Positions 9,901 to 14,955 are shown, numbered from the stretch's first letter. The stretch is 19,448 bases of DNA from Kiritimatiellia bacterium (GCA_017476965.1 JAFUXX010000011.1:1-19448), one strand, 5' to 3'. Numbers and translations: made by a program. Notes: generated by a model from the sequence alone, not told the origin.

Positions 9901-12211
9901 CTCCGCCGGCGCGACGAACGTCTCGGACTACGTGACCGTCGTCTTCTACCGCAACACGGAAGCGCAGTCGATCGGCGAAGTCCTCGTCCGCAAGCCGCGC
10001 CACTTCGTCCAGGAGCACGACTACCTCGTCAACTCCCGCCGCTACGTCAGCGGCGGCGGCGACGCGCAGTGCTTCCAGAACGGCGTGCCCTTCGGCAACA
10101 CGACGACGATGACGCTGCGCTGGGAGGCGTACGATTCCGACACGCAGTCGCCGTTCAAGACCGGCACGGTCGAATACGACCTCGGCATCGAGACGCGCAA
10201 CACCAGCTATGCGTACAGGCCCGGGCGCCGCGAGATGGTTCCCGTGTACCCGACGCAGAGCACCGTTGTCCACAACACCCCGGTCGAGCTGCAGTGGCGC
10301 ATGGACTGGCGCACGATGGGCGTGTTCGTCAAGATCGAGCGCAAGGACGGCGCCTCCTGGACCGTCGTGCAGGACTCGATCTACGTGCCCTTCCCGGTGC
10401 AGCACGGCAGCGTCCTCGACGACGACTACTACTACACCTGCCGCCCGCAGCTCGAACTCGGCGACGGTTCGTTCCTCGAACTGCCCTCCGGCGAGTACAG
10501 GTTCACGGTCACCGAAAACCTGAACTCCACGAGCGCCGCCGCGACGCGCGCCCGCCAGAGCGTCGTCATGCTCTGCCAGCTGCAGTTCAACGAGGAGGAC
10601 TCCGGTTTCGAACTCGAGCCCGAAGCGAAGAACCACGCCCGCGACAACTACTCCGTGTCCGGCGTAGTGAAGTACTTCGGCAAGGTGATGGACGAAACCG
10701 TCCTCCAGAGCGGCATCCCCGCGACGGAGAACACCGACATCGCGCTCGACTCCTCGCTCGAACTCGAAGACCTCGCGGGCACGATCTCCGTCGAGCTCGT
10801 GAACGGCGGCAACGTCGTGGACTCCATGAGCGACATCGACGGCGTCGGCGTCCGCGGCGACACCGTGGGCACGCTCGTCGGCTCCGGCATGGAGAACGGC
10901 GGCTACTTCGCCTCCGGCACGATCGACTACGCGAACAAGACGGTCTACGTCATGTTCGAGGAAGAACCGCCCGCCGGCTCGACGATGCAGCTCGTCACCA
11001 AGAAGTTCCCGGTCCCGCTCGTGATCCAGGCGTACAAGGTGAACGCCGAGGCCGTCTCCGGCGCTGGCGTCTCCGGCGTCCCGGTCGCGCAGGTCGTGCA
11101 GACGACGAAGGGCCCGTACTCCGTGCCCGCCCTCAACGCCGGCTCGTACGTGATCCGCGCGTTCCTCGACTCCAACGGCAACGGCGTCGCCGACACGTTC
11201 GAAACGCAGGGCTTCGGCCTCGACGGCTACACGGTGAGCCCCGAAATCTCGCCCTCGGCCCCGCCGGTGGTCGTCTCCAACGACCTCGTCGGCGTCACGA
11301 TCGTGCTGCACGACCGCGACACGGACAACGACCTGCTGCCCGATTCGTGGGAGTACCTCAAGTACCAGTCCGCCGTCGCCGGCTCCTCGGCGCTCAAGAC
11401 GATGTACACCGCCGCGCCGCAGTCCGTCAAGGACCGCATGGTCCTGCAGTGGCGCAGCGGCTACGACGCCTCCGACGCCGCGGGCCTCAAGATCTGGGAA
11501 GAGTACGCCGACGGCATGCTCGACTCCGACCCGCGCACGCCGGACACCGACGGCGACGGCCTCACGGACGCGATGGAGCTGCTCGTGACGCACACCGACA
11601 CGCACCGCAAGGACACCGACGGCGACGGCGTCGGCGACCTCGAGGAATTCCTCGCCGGGTCCGACCCGCTCGATCCCGAAGTCGCGTTGCGCTACTCGAT
11701 GCCCGCGCTCGAATTCGACGCCGAAACCGGCGCCCCGTACGTGGACTGCCCGTACCCCGCGCTCCGCGCAGGCACGGTCCTCGAATACATCCTCCAGCGC
11801 ACGCCCGAACTCGGCGGCGAATGGGAGGAAGTGTTCGCCGCGTCGGTCGCCGCGACGGACGCCGCCGCGCTCGTCCCGGTCCCGGGCAGCTCGCTCTACG
11901 AGATGCCGGGCGGCGTGATGCGCATGGTTCCGGCCGACGCCGCCGATACGGTCGACTGGAAGAGCGGCTTCTTCCGCGTCCGCGTCGTGGCCGACATCGG
12001 CAAGGTCGTCGACAACGGCGACGGGACGTTCTCCTGGTGGACGTGGACCCGCGATTCCGACGGATCGGCCTGGTCCTGGCGCGAAGCCGCCCGCGGCACG
12101 GGCGTGCTGGAGCGCAACGCCTCCGGCGAGTGGTCGTTCCTCCCCGCCGCGACCGGCGACTCCGGTTCGCTGGTCCGCAACGCCGACGGCTCCTGGAGCC
12201 TCGCCGACTAA
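902..12211 (+). CDS. Giant secreted multidomain protein with PKD, LamG and about 19 TSP3-like calcium-loop repeats (3769 aa)
   Basis: A Sec signal peptide is visible: KK at 2-3, a hydrophobic core, then A-R-A at 24-26 with likely cleavage before V27. In order: an unclassified N-terminal beta region (27-205), a Big_2-like Ig repeat (about 212-310), two tandem beta-sandwich repeats that may be Calx-beta-like (about 320-540), a PKD domain with WDFGDGS (about 545-623), then DxDxDGxxD loops of thrombospondin type 3 style starting near residues 747, 985, 1225, 1247, 1398, 1451, 1514, 1554, 1590, 1814, 1925, 2005, 2546, 2575, 2598, 2644, 3473, 3548 and 3571. A LamG/concanavalin-like domain spans about 2044-2300. 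SdrD/EF-like loops occur at 2938 and 3422. The tail (3704-3769) has short Trp repeats. Family knowledge suggests calcium-stiffened stalks and glycan or protein binding. I see no LPXTG, PEP-CTERM or beta-barrel anchor. A role as adhesin or extracellular scaffold is inference. The frame is unbroken. Confidence 0.93.
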   Translation: MKKSWSSLMSAAIVAAAFGSGATARAVNYDELRLTEVVVENANGEAIDDGEVFEVSSETSELSFRATFRWVKGTSLTAFKAFDPDYDVPQIDQSCVFDFRMYKYGTTAAADKSYYEAKYSGSEVNEDGDLVVWFTYTPTPNDFAHAPYIASTGGRAIVRKEGAILGGTDFAVLVDGTDPVYLKTAYAQQYTNGAVLDAFKTHAAGVAVNMYGVKVDDNVATGITVPAGETVQFSVYRDTSGNSATIPVSSVVSDTTKASVAAAVAGATSINADTPVVAFTVTGIAIGETEIVVSANGVAALTIPLTVTKALDAPDEDGIAFSPSNDITLGEKGIQLVTLEIGSARPTATTFSVVNTLDGSTLTYPSTVTVDADRTRASFSVVAAEGLSAIEQNVLVFTDDAGFFKTDTLYVTVTNTVLDPSNYLVTFPSDAGGVALNEGDTKTIQVHLGSPVRTAGGTVFTVASSSSDIQIVASSGTGTTVTVPVDQNGTDFYFTVNAIDGRATPQTHTITVSDNNGFYTTVSLPVTVTNVDPSFTTPVGGQGERNGLQNYDINFPVNVKDPGVADSVTLLWDFGDGSAKVTGSATDSKSHRYSETGTYTVYVEATDKDGATATASYEVTVEASVTVVFTSEITDATIKALGGAEEGTTFTIVEPATETWNADGNLFAPKRGIRVRPNVPSGSYPVGWYVSSADDGLVEDDTIHIVNPSTSTIAVTAPEEGAATIRHFSSKPYQPYALNGYVEGFGDFDQDGLSDTWESTYLTNEVAQVGTAETFWQLSVARPNGDYGSTGNPDADYMPTSAMTTQENRYVKYATDFTVEVTVDDESGETTGTNVTVNAWSAWQPYYGWVSTNVLGKFEELWTIGDITPEAWRDNLVKVVTNTVSAHQYPLVISNGRRSYSDSSEEEENGGYKKAPFTNLDEYRGLSHALGGDPSAATEAGAPAEWAAFDVQFRYAPELVKALDRDDILSSGNRGDTANTDPRLDDTDEDGMKDGWEYYFWSTVYHEINSANWRAYDPSFKLYTRPTATSGIPLLQRNGGEPVTILQDPAKCEVIAGVPIWEGTFEIEDPISGAKSTLAPITRLYGKLVNDNGQEATITLEPFKLDPAGRTVVWARGYDGYKEYCIQIGTIDMSSGKYSLSLVDDLADLFGSGWEIVVNDEGEEEVEMHMELTLQGVQDDGLFPKEYLLQLFDPWRPADSALDMSSFVAADPWNLDPEKWVAAEDVDNDGLLNVEEYYLGTNPLHWDTDGDGMPDGWEVMRGLLPLDPRSSVNDCGPDDNPDGDMMYASGGYKHAQALLYDYFNYVWWDGDYPNEFVPNAATLKNIDTGDGEWDALVNQGGLSNIEEFLVAHYILTAGPLGGGLPSGAIDLDTELVGTAVLPAIYPSDWATTTTDPFDSDTNHNFLPDGWELYVGTDPIAGKTGQLSRHVVLVWDLYYEMHAPFPYPGTVGDPDKDGLDWWQEYGHFVEPDSALASDQEVPVDGGRTNAVRRAVLVDNKAWTNKGKTTNPWNVDTDNDGLDDRLEFTDRDTLVNSNGDQGDDRYVVNFDPTSVDTDRDGLPDAFEYLTGMYDATNAVWAALDDPFGPYGDPDGDGLANFQEYMTAAVYGWRYDKWYSPDNKDYWVPDGRMGEDDLASVENNWRAYGYTSDPGFDVEKDAYPYGRSVHFRHYQAADFLNPAPSPLFVANGKKLVTNIEKRWGLPGPDPEKANEDDSELAQWEQRIVEIKKDERYAFTNNVWISKGEWTTIMNLAGVISSEPFCYGRMACEWDSRLGTSAGPMWFGDPLDETIYTYIPPNFIGTAGFPGTYTRNPDTDNDGMDDYWEIFHGMDPLYGAGAVIAGAGGDPDNYTMVDERGVRHWPAAEDPARVRVLTPTVGFLGGVPSPWSREETGIYIETLFGREYYAESRPYDLYRRPYLAGDPQGDPDQDGLTSYEEAVNELAPDVLHHTDPTPYWITDPFDPLSYVNLYYGASSILWVWDWPGLSSEWDPPQYLFDFETNEGYDTDNDNISDRAELTTPSGGAASSADMSGGTDPLDFDSPVRRKALYLDGYAAARTRNPFAHDKWSLASYTAEFWFRAENPVAGHTQVLLDRPVWMPVDVSGSGPNPGWAIRHTFLVELDGQGWLTARVDNDGIERTTEPVVLRGKQVVPDRWYHVAVVLDTDNDRFSLYIDGEIAQSVTCRLKPCTGIISGSHYREIGVDVFTSDAIDYYNATHVENGITNVHTFAYSPAPIVVGAADLNPWGIVNGPVDMNPWGIRSLAGYYQPEFDPDQFFQGWVDEVRVWDRARTQAQIVETMNKRFTREDVLAVNEARRKWDFFNLDTADSLSDFPQKILYHYSFDNLPDPVENSEREDEAPSYDTSETPFGWPSIARIRATPYIPWWNAAGSASTVYASDRSYIPVIENTAAHLPQYAPLDLKAYKPVFDYTTAELKGYVRRSSDDWVLDHVSNRDFSWMTILSNGTVDVKISQIANSMNPYGMAYYTGINYGDSVSPTAFGGYLDKYGLYKYVPISSDMLPLLGAMGDLDVPMWDGKGFGWDRSAVDTDGDGLPDWWETANGLDPYSKDSANGAYGDPDGDGLDNWAEYLAGTDPNAYDTDRDGYPDYYSRPDGESLTYGQLYDDGDAMPNLWEIENGLDPNRYDADSDLDEDGWTNWEEYMAGTNPDDANSFPTPELYVKFHYSGEQNTNATFTVESYSEKRTSLSPSVTAATVTATGSDHVNGSVTWVNTVARGTIHEMGGESDARYVAPTSFHRFSGLLNPEYTAVLNGTRFNVVHLGISHIDSDSAKDNLVLELIANDPSKYAGKFSFAEGTGLSTVLGTIAGTAWPATLSESSIQVGSFEPVIYLVDPESGELATDFDGNKIADFGFFLEYETGAFYFGEAYKGLMYLTDAVTVPAFTISGYAFPWTQTVFERANVDINTHMRSGPNRFWGYIDIDQNGRYDVGEPAGLGTERPTAVSWNPVEVEIPLKEEVFGFPRIDLSATTEGGSSDDGENGGSAGATNVSDYVTVVFYRNTEAQSIGEVLVRKPRHFVQEHDYLVNSRRYVSGGGDAQCFQNGVPFGNTTTMTLRWEAYDSDTQSPFKTGTVEYDLGIETRNTSYAYRPGRREMVPVYPTQSTVVHNTPVELQWRMDWRTMGVFVKIERKDGASWTVVQDSIYVPFPVQHGSVLDDDYYYTCRPQLELGDGSFLELPSGEYRFTVTENLNSTSAAATRARQSVVMLCQLQFNEEDSGFELEPEAKNHARDNYSVSGVVKYFGKVMDETVLQSGIPATENTDIALDSSLELEDLAGTISVELVNGGNVVDSMSDIDGVGVRGDTVGTLVGSGMENGGYFASGTIDYANKTVYVMFEEEPPAGSTMQLVTKKFPVPLVIQAYKVNAEAVSGAGVSGVPVAQVVQTTKGPYSVPALNAGSYVIRAFLDSNGNGVADTFETQGFGLDGYTVSPEISPSAPPVVVSNDLVGVTIVLHDRDTDNDLLPDSWEYLKYQSAVAGSSALKTMYTAAPQSVKDRMVLQWRSGYDASDAAGLKIWEEYADGMLDSDPRTPDTDGDGLTDAMELLVTHTDTHRKDTDGDGVGDLEEFLAGSDPLDPEVALRYSMPALEFDAETGAPYVDCPYPALRAGTVLEYILQRTPELGGEWEEVFAASVAATDAAALVPVPGSSLYEMPGGVMRMVPADAADTVDWKSGFFRVRVVADIGKVVDNGDGTFSWWTWTRDSDGSAWSWREAARGTGVLERNASGEWSFLPAATGDSGSLVRNADGSWSLAD
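2537..2770 (+). other. PKD domain within the giant protein
   Basis: Residues about 546-623 carry the PKD hallmark W-D-F-G-D-G-S, followed by a spaced H-R-Y and G-T-Y-T-V-Y-V-E-A-T-D-K-D-G. The end is marked by Y-E-V-T-V-E-A. PKD folds are Ig-like beta sandwiches common in extracellular adhesins and polysaccharide-active proteins. Domain edges are estimated by eye. Confidence 0.85.
7031..7810 (+). other. LamG/concanavalin-A-like domain within the giant protein
   Basis: Residues about 2044-2300 have the LamG_3 pattern: K-A-L-Y-L-D-G-Y near the start, Y-T-A-E-F-W-F-R, then D-R-W-Y-H-V-A-V-V-L-D, L-Y-I-D-G-E, and a closing G-W-V-D-E-V-R-V-W-D-R-A-R-T. Such domains bind glycans or proteins. It carries an insert with a 12-residue tandem repeat (DLNPWG.., DMNPWG..) at 7622-7681. 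Confidence 0.85.
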
Positions 12212-12222
12212 GGGCCCCGGAA

Positions 12223-13581
12223 GTGGTTGGACGGAACCGACCCGCGCGCGCCGCCGCTTTTGCGGCGGCGCTTTCGCTTGCGGCGGCGCCTTTCGCCGCC
12301 GCTCCGCGCGCTTCCGCCGCGCTCGACGTGGTGCCGGCGGGAGCGTCGTTCGTCTCCGTTTTCGGCGAAGGCCTGCGCGCCGGCGGCGAGCCTGTCTCGT
12401 TCGTCTGCGCGACCGGCGTCTCGCTCCCCGAGCCGCCCCAGATTCCCGAGGACGCCCCCGAGTACGGCGCCGAGGCCGCGTGGGAGACCACGCTCTCCGA
12501 AACGCGCGACCTCGCCGCGAAAATCGCCGCCGCCGGTTTCGGCATGGTCCGGCTCTCGGGACTCTCCCACATCGGCGGGGAGGACGCCGCCCCGCACTCC
12601 GCCGAAGCGGTGCAGGACGAGTTCGCCGCCGCCTGCCGCCAGAACGGGCTGCGCATCTGGGCCGAAGCGCTGCAACCGGTCCTGCAAATCCCCGTTTCCG
12701 CCGCGGATTCCGCGGTGCTGGACGACCCCTCCACGCGCGAAGCGTGGGAAAACGCCGTGCGCGAAGCGGCCGCCGGCGGCGTGGACCCGTTCCTCGCCGC
12801 GCCGTTCGACCCGCGGCTCGAAGTAGTCCTCCAGCAGCGGCTCCGCGCGTGGGCGCGCGCGTTCAACCCGAAGAACGGCCTGCGCCGGTCGGACGACCCC
12901 ACCTACGCCCTCTTCGGCCTCTCCGCCACGTGGTGGGACGACCTCAAGGCCCCCGGCCGTCCGCGCCTGCCGGAATTTTTCGAGAAAGAACTCGAAACGG
13001 CCTGGAACAACTGGCTGTGGGAAAAGCGCTCCGAAAAGAGCGGCGGCGCCGGCGGCGCCAATGACGACGGAAACGGCGGCGCCGGAAAAGGTGCCGATGT
13101 CGAAGAAGAAATCCGTCCGGGCTTTCCGCTTCTTCCGGGCGAAAGCCTGGAAGAAGGGACTGTCGCGTTCCTCGATTTCGGCGACAAGAATCTCGGCCGC
13201 GCGCGGCGCAAGGAACAGCTCGTGTTCCTCTTCAACCTCGTGCAGAGCCACCTGGAGCGGCTGGCCGCGCCGTTTTCGTCGAGCGGGCCGTCCACGTCCG
13301 CCGCCCCGCTCGTTGTCCGCTGCGGCGCGGAGCGCCAGCTCATGTCGCTTTCCACGGCGTCCCTTCTCGCGCCAACGCGCGAAACGGCCGAATCCCCGGA
13401 AAAGTCGGCGGCCTGGGCCGCCAAAAATCCCGGCGGCGGCAAACCCGCGATCGTCGAAACCCCCTGGGCCTCGGATCCCGCCTCCGCCACCTCCGCCAAG
13501 GCCCTCGCCGGCCTCGTTTCCGCCGCCGTCGTCGCGCTCCCGTACGTTCCGTCCCCTCCCGAAATCCCCCTTGTCCCGTAA
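12223..13581 (+). CDS. Secreted GH5-like (clan GH-A) glycosidase-fold protein, probably catalytically degenerate
   Basis: GTG at 12223 is chosen because it adds a good signal peptide (R4, R6, R9, Ala-rich core, A-S-A at 30-32). The first in-frame ATG (12544) would remove it and the N-terminal strands. The 452-aa product follows landmarks of secreted GH5-like proteins: FVSVFGEGLRAGGEPVSFV near the N terminus, AGFGMVRL (about 104-111) where active members have GFNxVRLHH, a DP-REAW helix start, and FNPKNGLRRSDDP (214-226) matching the NPYTGLxYKDDP segment. The usual xxExxNE block is LFGLSATWWDD (230-240), so the acid/base Glu is absent. KPAIVETPW (407-415) may keep the nucleophile region (E412). 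Residues 274-291 are a Gly/Asn-rich insert. It starts 11 nt after the giant gene with no good Shine-Dalgarno, so cotranscription is likely. Family assignment rests on remembered motifs; loss of activity is inference. Confidence 0.72.
   Translation: MVGRNRPARAAAFAAALSLAAAPFAAAPRASAALDVVPAGASFVSVFGEGLRAGGEPVSFVCATGVSLPEPPQIPEDAPEYGAEAAWETTLSETRDLAAKIAAAGFGMVRLSGLSHIGGEDAAPHSAEAVQDEFAAACRQNGLRIWAEALQPVLQIPVSAADSAVLDDPSTREAWENAVREAAAGGVDPFLAAPFDPRLEVVLQQRLRAWARAFNPKNGLRRSDDPTYALFGLSATWWDDLKAPGRPRLPEFFEKELETAWNNWLWEKRSEKSGGAGGANDDGNGGAGKGADVEEEIRPGFPLLPGESLEEGTVAFLDFGDKNLGRARRKEQLVFLFNLVQSHLERLAAPFSSSGPSTSAAPLVVRCGAERQLMSLSTASLLAPTRETAESPEKSAAWAAKNPGGGKPAIVETPWASDPASATSAKALAGLVSAAVVALPYVPSPPEIPLVP
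12248..12274 (+). terminator. Candidate intrinsic terminator or attenuator hairpin inside the GH5-like signal-peptide codons
   Basis: GCGCCGCCGC (12248-12257), loop TTTT, and GCGGCGGCGC (12262-12271) form a perfect 10-bp stem followed by TTT (12272-12274) and CGCTT. It begins 37 nt after the stop codon of the giant gene, where a terminator would be expected, yet it overlaps the first codons of the next gene. The T-tract is short. It may partly terminate transcripts after the giant gene, or be a by-product of alternating GCC and GCG alanine codons. Confidence 0.4.
12280..12302 (+). repeat. Second perfect inverted repeat in the same signal-peptide region
   Basis: GCGGCGGCG (12280-12288), loop CCTTT, and CGCCGCCGC (12294-12302) form a perfect 9-bp stem, 8 nt after the first hairpin. 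The left arm of this repeat nearly equals the right arm of the first one, so the four arms can pair in alternative ways. It codes for alanine-rich signal-peptide residues. Confidence 0.45.
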
Positions 13582-13592
13582 AACCCGGGACA
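13572..13592 (+). terminator. Possible terminator overlapping the stop codon of the GH5-like gene
   Basis: TGTCCCG (13572-13578) and CGGGACA (13586-13592) are perfect 7-bp complements. The TAA stop sits in the 7-nt loop. GAAAGAGTTTT follows, so the T-run is displaced and short. It is plausible as the end of the giant/GH5-like transcript. Confidence 0.4.
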
Positions 13593-13636
13593 GAAAGAGT
13601 TTTCCGGCGATGTCGGATTTCTTGTACGATTGACGC

Positions 13637-13739
13637 ATGACGCGCATCATTCCGCTTTTCCTTCTCTGCGCCGCCGCCGTTCTCTGAATGCGGCCCGCCC
13701 GGCGGTCGGGCCCTGCCGGAGGACGACGAGACGACGTGA
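13637..13739 (+). pseudogene. Possible frameshifted small lipoprotein
   Basis: ATG at 13637 opens a 16-codon frame with a typical export-signal look, MTRIIPLFLLCAAAVL, then TGA at 13685. Shifting by one base at the end gives S-E-C-G-P-P-G-G-R-A-L-P-E-D-D-E-T-T and a stop at 13737-13739, with GC-rich third positions like its neighbours. Joined, the two parts read as a roughly 34-aa lipoprotein with a near-lipobox (V-L-S-E-C, with Glu where Gly or Ala is usual). The CG..G...LPE segment faintly recalls LptM/YifL-type small lipoproteins, but that is weak. No Shine-Dalgarno is visible. Chance, a sequencing indel and a decayed gene all remain possible. Confidence 0.3.
13692..13712 (+). terminator. 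GC-rich hairpin after the small ORF, no T-run
   Basis: GGCCCG (13692-13697) pairs with CGGGCC (13707-13712), and the stem can extend inward by a C-C/G-G pair past one mismatch. No T-tract follows. It lies between the small ORF's TGA and the dnaN promoter. Its role is uncertain. Confidence 0.25.
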
Positions 13740-13787
13740 GACGGGCGGGGGACGGGCGTCAAGCGACGGAGAACGGTGCGAAATAGA

Positions 13788-13816
13788 TTGACTTGCGGCC
13801 GGTTTTTGGGCATTAT
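13788..13816 (+). promoter_or_regulatory. Sigma-70-type promoter for dnaN
   Basis: TTGACT (13788-13793), a 17-nt spacer, and CATTAT (13811-13816) match the -35 and -10 consensus at 5/6 and 4/6. Transcription would start around 13822-13824, giving a leader of only about 25 nt before the dnaN ATG. This is the best promoter in the window and probably serves dnaN, skp, lpxD and perhaps the ABC gene. Confidence 0.65.
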
Positions 13817-13825
13817 TCGCCCAAA
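13805..13825 (+). promoter_or_regulatory. Palindrome over the dnaN -10 element (candidate operator)
   Basis: TTTGGGC (13805-13811) and GCCCAAA (13819-13825) are perfect inverted repeats around ATTATTC. The palindrome covers the -10 and the predicted start of transcription, the usual place for a repressor operator. No regulator gene is next to it, and there is no T-run to suggest a terminator. Confidence 0.4.
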
Positions 13826-13847
13826 GACAGTTTCACGAAAAACACCC

Positions 13848-14948
13848 ATGAAATTCAAAATCCACCAGGCGAATCTCCTGGAGGCGCTTGTCGCGGTACA
13901 GGGCGTCGTCGGCTCCCGCGTCACGCTTCCGGTGCTTTCCAACGTGCTTGTCGAGGCGGAGGGCGAAACGCTCCGTTTCACGACGACGGATTTCACCGTC
14001 GCGAAGCGTTTTTCCTGCAAGGCCGAAATCGAGGAACCCGGGGCAGTCACGCTCCCGGTCAAGCGCCTCGCCGCGATCGTCCGCGAACTTTCCGACCAGA
14101 TCGTCGAAGTGTCCACGGACAAGAAGCGGCCGGACGCCGTGCGCATGGTCTGCGGCTCCTACCGCTCCACGATCGCCGGCATCGCGGCTTCCGAGTTCCC
14201 GAAAATCCCGTCCACCGAGGGCGGCCTCGCCTTCACGCTCCCGCAGGCCACGCTCAAGGAGATGCTGCGCAAGACGTCGTACGCCGCGGCGGCGGACGAC
14301 GCGTCGCGCCCCGTCCTCACCGGCACGCTGCTCTCCTTCGCGGACGGCAAGGCCACGTGCGTCGCCACGGACGGCCGCCGCCTCGCGCTCGTGTGGGCCG
14401 AAGTCGAGTTCCCGCCCGAAAACGCGCGCGACGTGGTCCTCTCGCCGCGCACCGTGGCGGAGCTGCTCCGCTCCCTCGGCGACGAAGGCGACGTGCGCGC
14501 CACGCTCAAGGAAACGCAGATCGTTTTCGAGTTCGGTTCGCTCTACTTCTCCTCCAAGCTCCTCAACGGCACATACCCCAACTACAAGCAGGTCGTCGTG
14601 ACGGACCGCGAGAACAAGATCCGCGTCGGACGCGACGACCTGCTCGCCGTACTGCGCCGCATCAACGTCTCCACCACGCCCACGACGAACGCGATGCGCC
14701 TCACGTTCGAGAACAACCTGCTCTCGATCGCTGTCAACGCCCCGGACGTGGAGGAGGCCACGGACACCGTCGCCATCAAGTACGACGGCCCGGCGATCAC
14801 CGCGATGTTCAACCCCGAGTACATGATGGAGCCGCTCAAGAGCCTTTCGAGCGACGAAATCTGCATCGAGCTCAACAACGGCACGAGCCCCGGGCTCATC
14901 AAGGACGACACCACGTTCCTCTACGTGATCATGCCGCTGCGCATCTAG
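13848..14948 (+). CDS. dnaN: DNA polymerase III beta subunit (sliding clamp)
   Basis: The clamp is a ring-shaped dimer that encircles DNA and tethers the replicative polymerase and other DNA-processing enzymes. The 366-aa length is the usual size. The start at 13848 gives the canonical MKFKI opening; a GTG at 13776 would extend the protein but lies upstream of the promoter. Family landmarks are SRPVLTG-like text (ASRPVLTGTLL), CVATDGRRLAL, the GTYPNY loop (where most clamps have G-x-F-P-D/N-Y), FNPEYMMEPLKSL, and the C-terminal YVIMPLRI, which forms part of the peptide-binding pocket in known clamps. There is no clear Shine-Dalgarno; ACACCC precedes the ATG. It heads a cluster with skp and lpxD (7-nt gap to skp). 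dnaA, recF and gyrB, its common partners, are not beside it. Confidence 0.97.
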   Translation: MKFKIHQANLLEALVAVQGVVGSRVTLPVLSNVLVEAEGETLRFTTTDFTVAKRFSCKAEIEEPGAVTLPVKRLAAIVRELSDQIVEVSTDKKRPDAVRMVCGSYRSTIAGIAASEFPKIPSTEGGLAFTLPQATLKEMLRKTSYAAAADDASRPVLTGTLLSFADGKATCVATDGRRLALVWAEVEFPPENARDVVLSPRTVAELLRSLGDEGDVRATLKETQIVFEFGSLYFSSKLLNGTYPNYKQVVVTDRENKIRVGRDDLLAVLRRINVSTTPTTNAMRLTFENNLLSIAVNAPDVEEATDTVAIKYDGPAITAMFNPEYMMEPLKSLSSDEICIELNNGTSPGLIKDDTTFLYVIMPLRI

Positions 14949-14955
14949 ACTTTCC

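Noticed and set aside
7979..11605. 1208-aa minus-strand ORF
   Set aside because: Same kind of antisense shadow, with low-complexity V/A/R/H composition.
12139..12211. PEP-CTERM or type IX sorting domain at the end of the giant protein
   Set aside because: No PEP motif, hydrophobic helix and basic end, and no type IX C-terminal beta-fold signature.
6559..12222. N-terminal two-thirds of a 2340-aa open frame ending at 13581
   Set aside because: Only the part from GTG 12223 has protein-like sequence with a signal peptide. The upstream part is an Arg-rich shadow of the giant gene.
13685..13712. TGA followed by a hairpin as a selenocysteine signal
   Set aside because: The hairpin follows the TGA closely, but the encoded surroundings have no redox motif, the apical loop does not match the bacterial SECIS pattern, and GC-rich hairpins are common here.
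13776..13847. Upstream GTG start for dnaN
   Set aside because: It lies before the -35/-10 promoter and adds 24 residues not found on clamps. The ATG at 13848 gives the canonical MKFKI start and 366 aa.
13582..13847. Possible chromosomal origin upstream of dnaN
   Set aside because: Only one poor DnaA-box-like string (TTATTCGCC, 7 of 9) and no AT-rich unwinding stretch or box cluster; dnaA is not adjacent.
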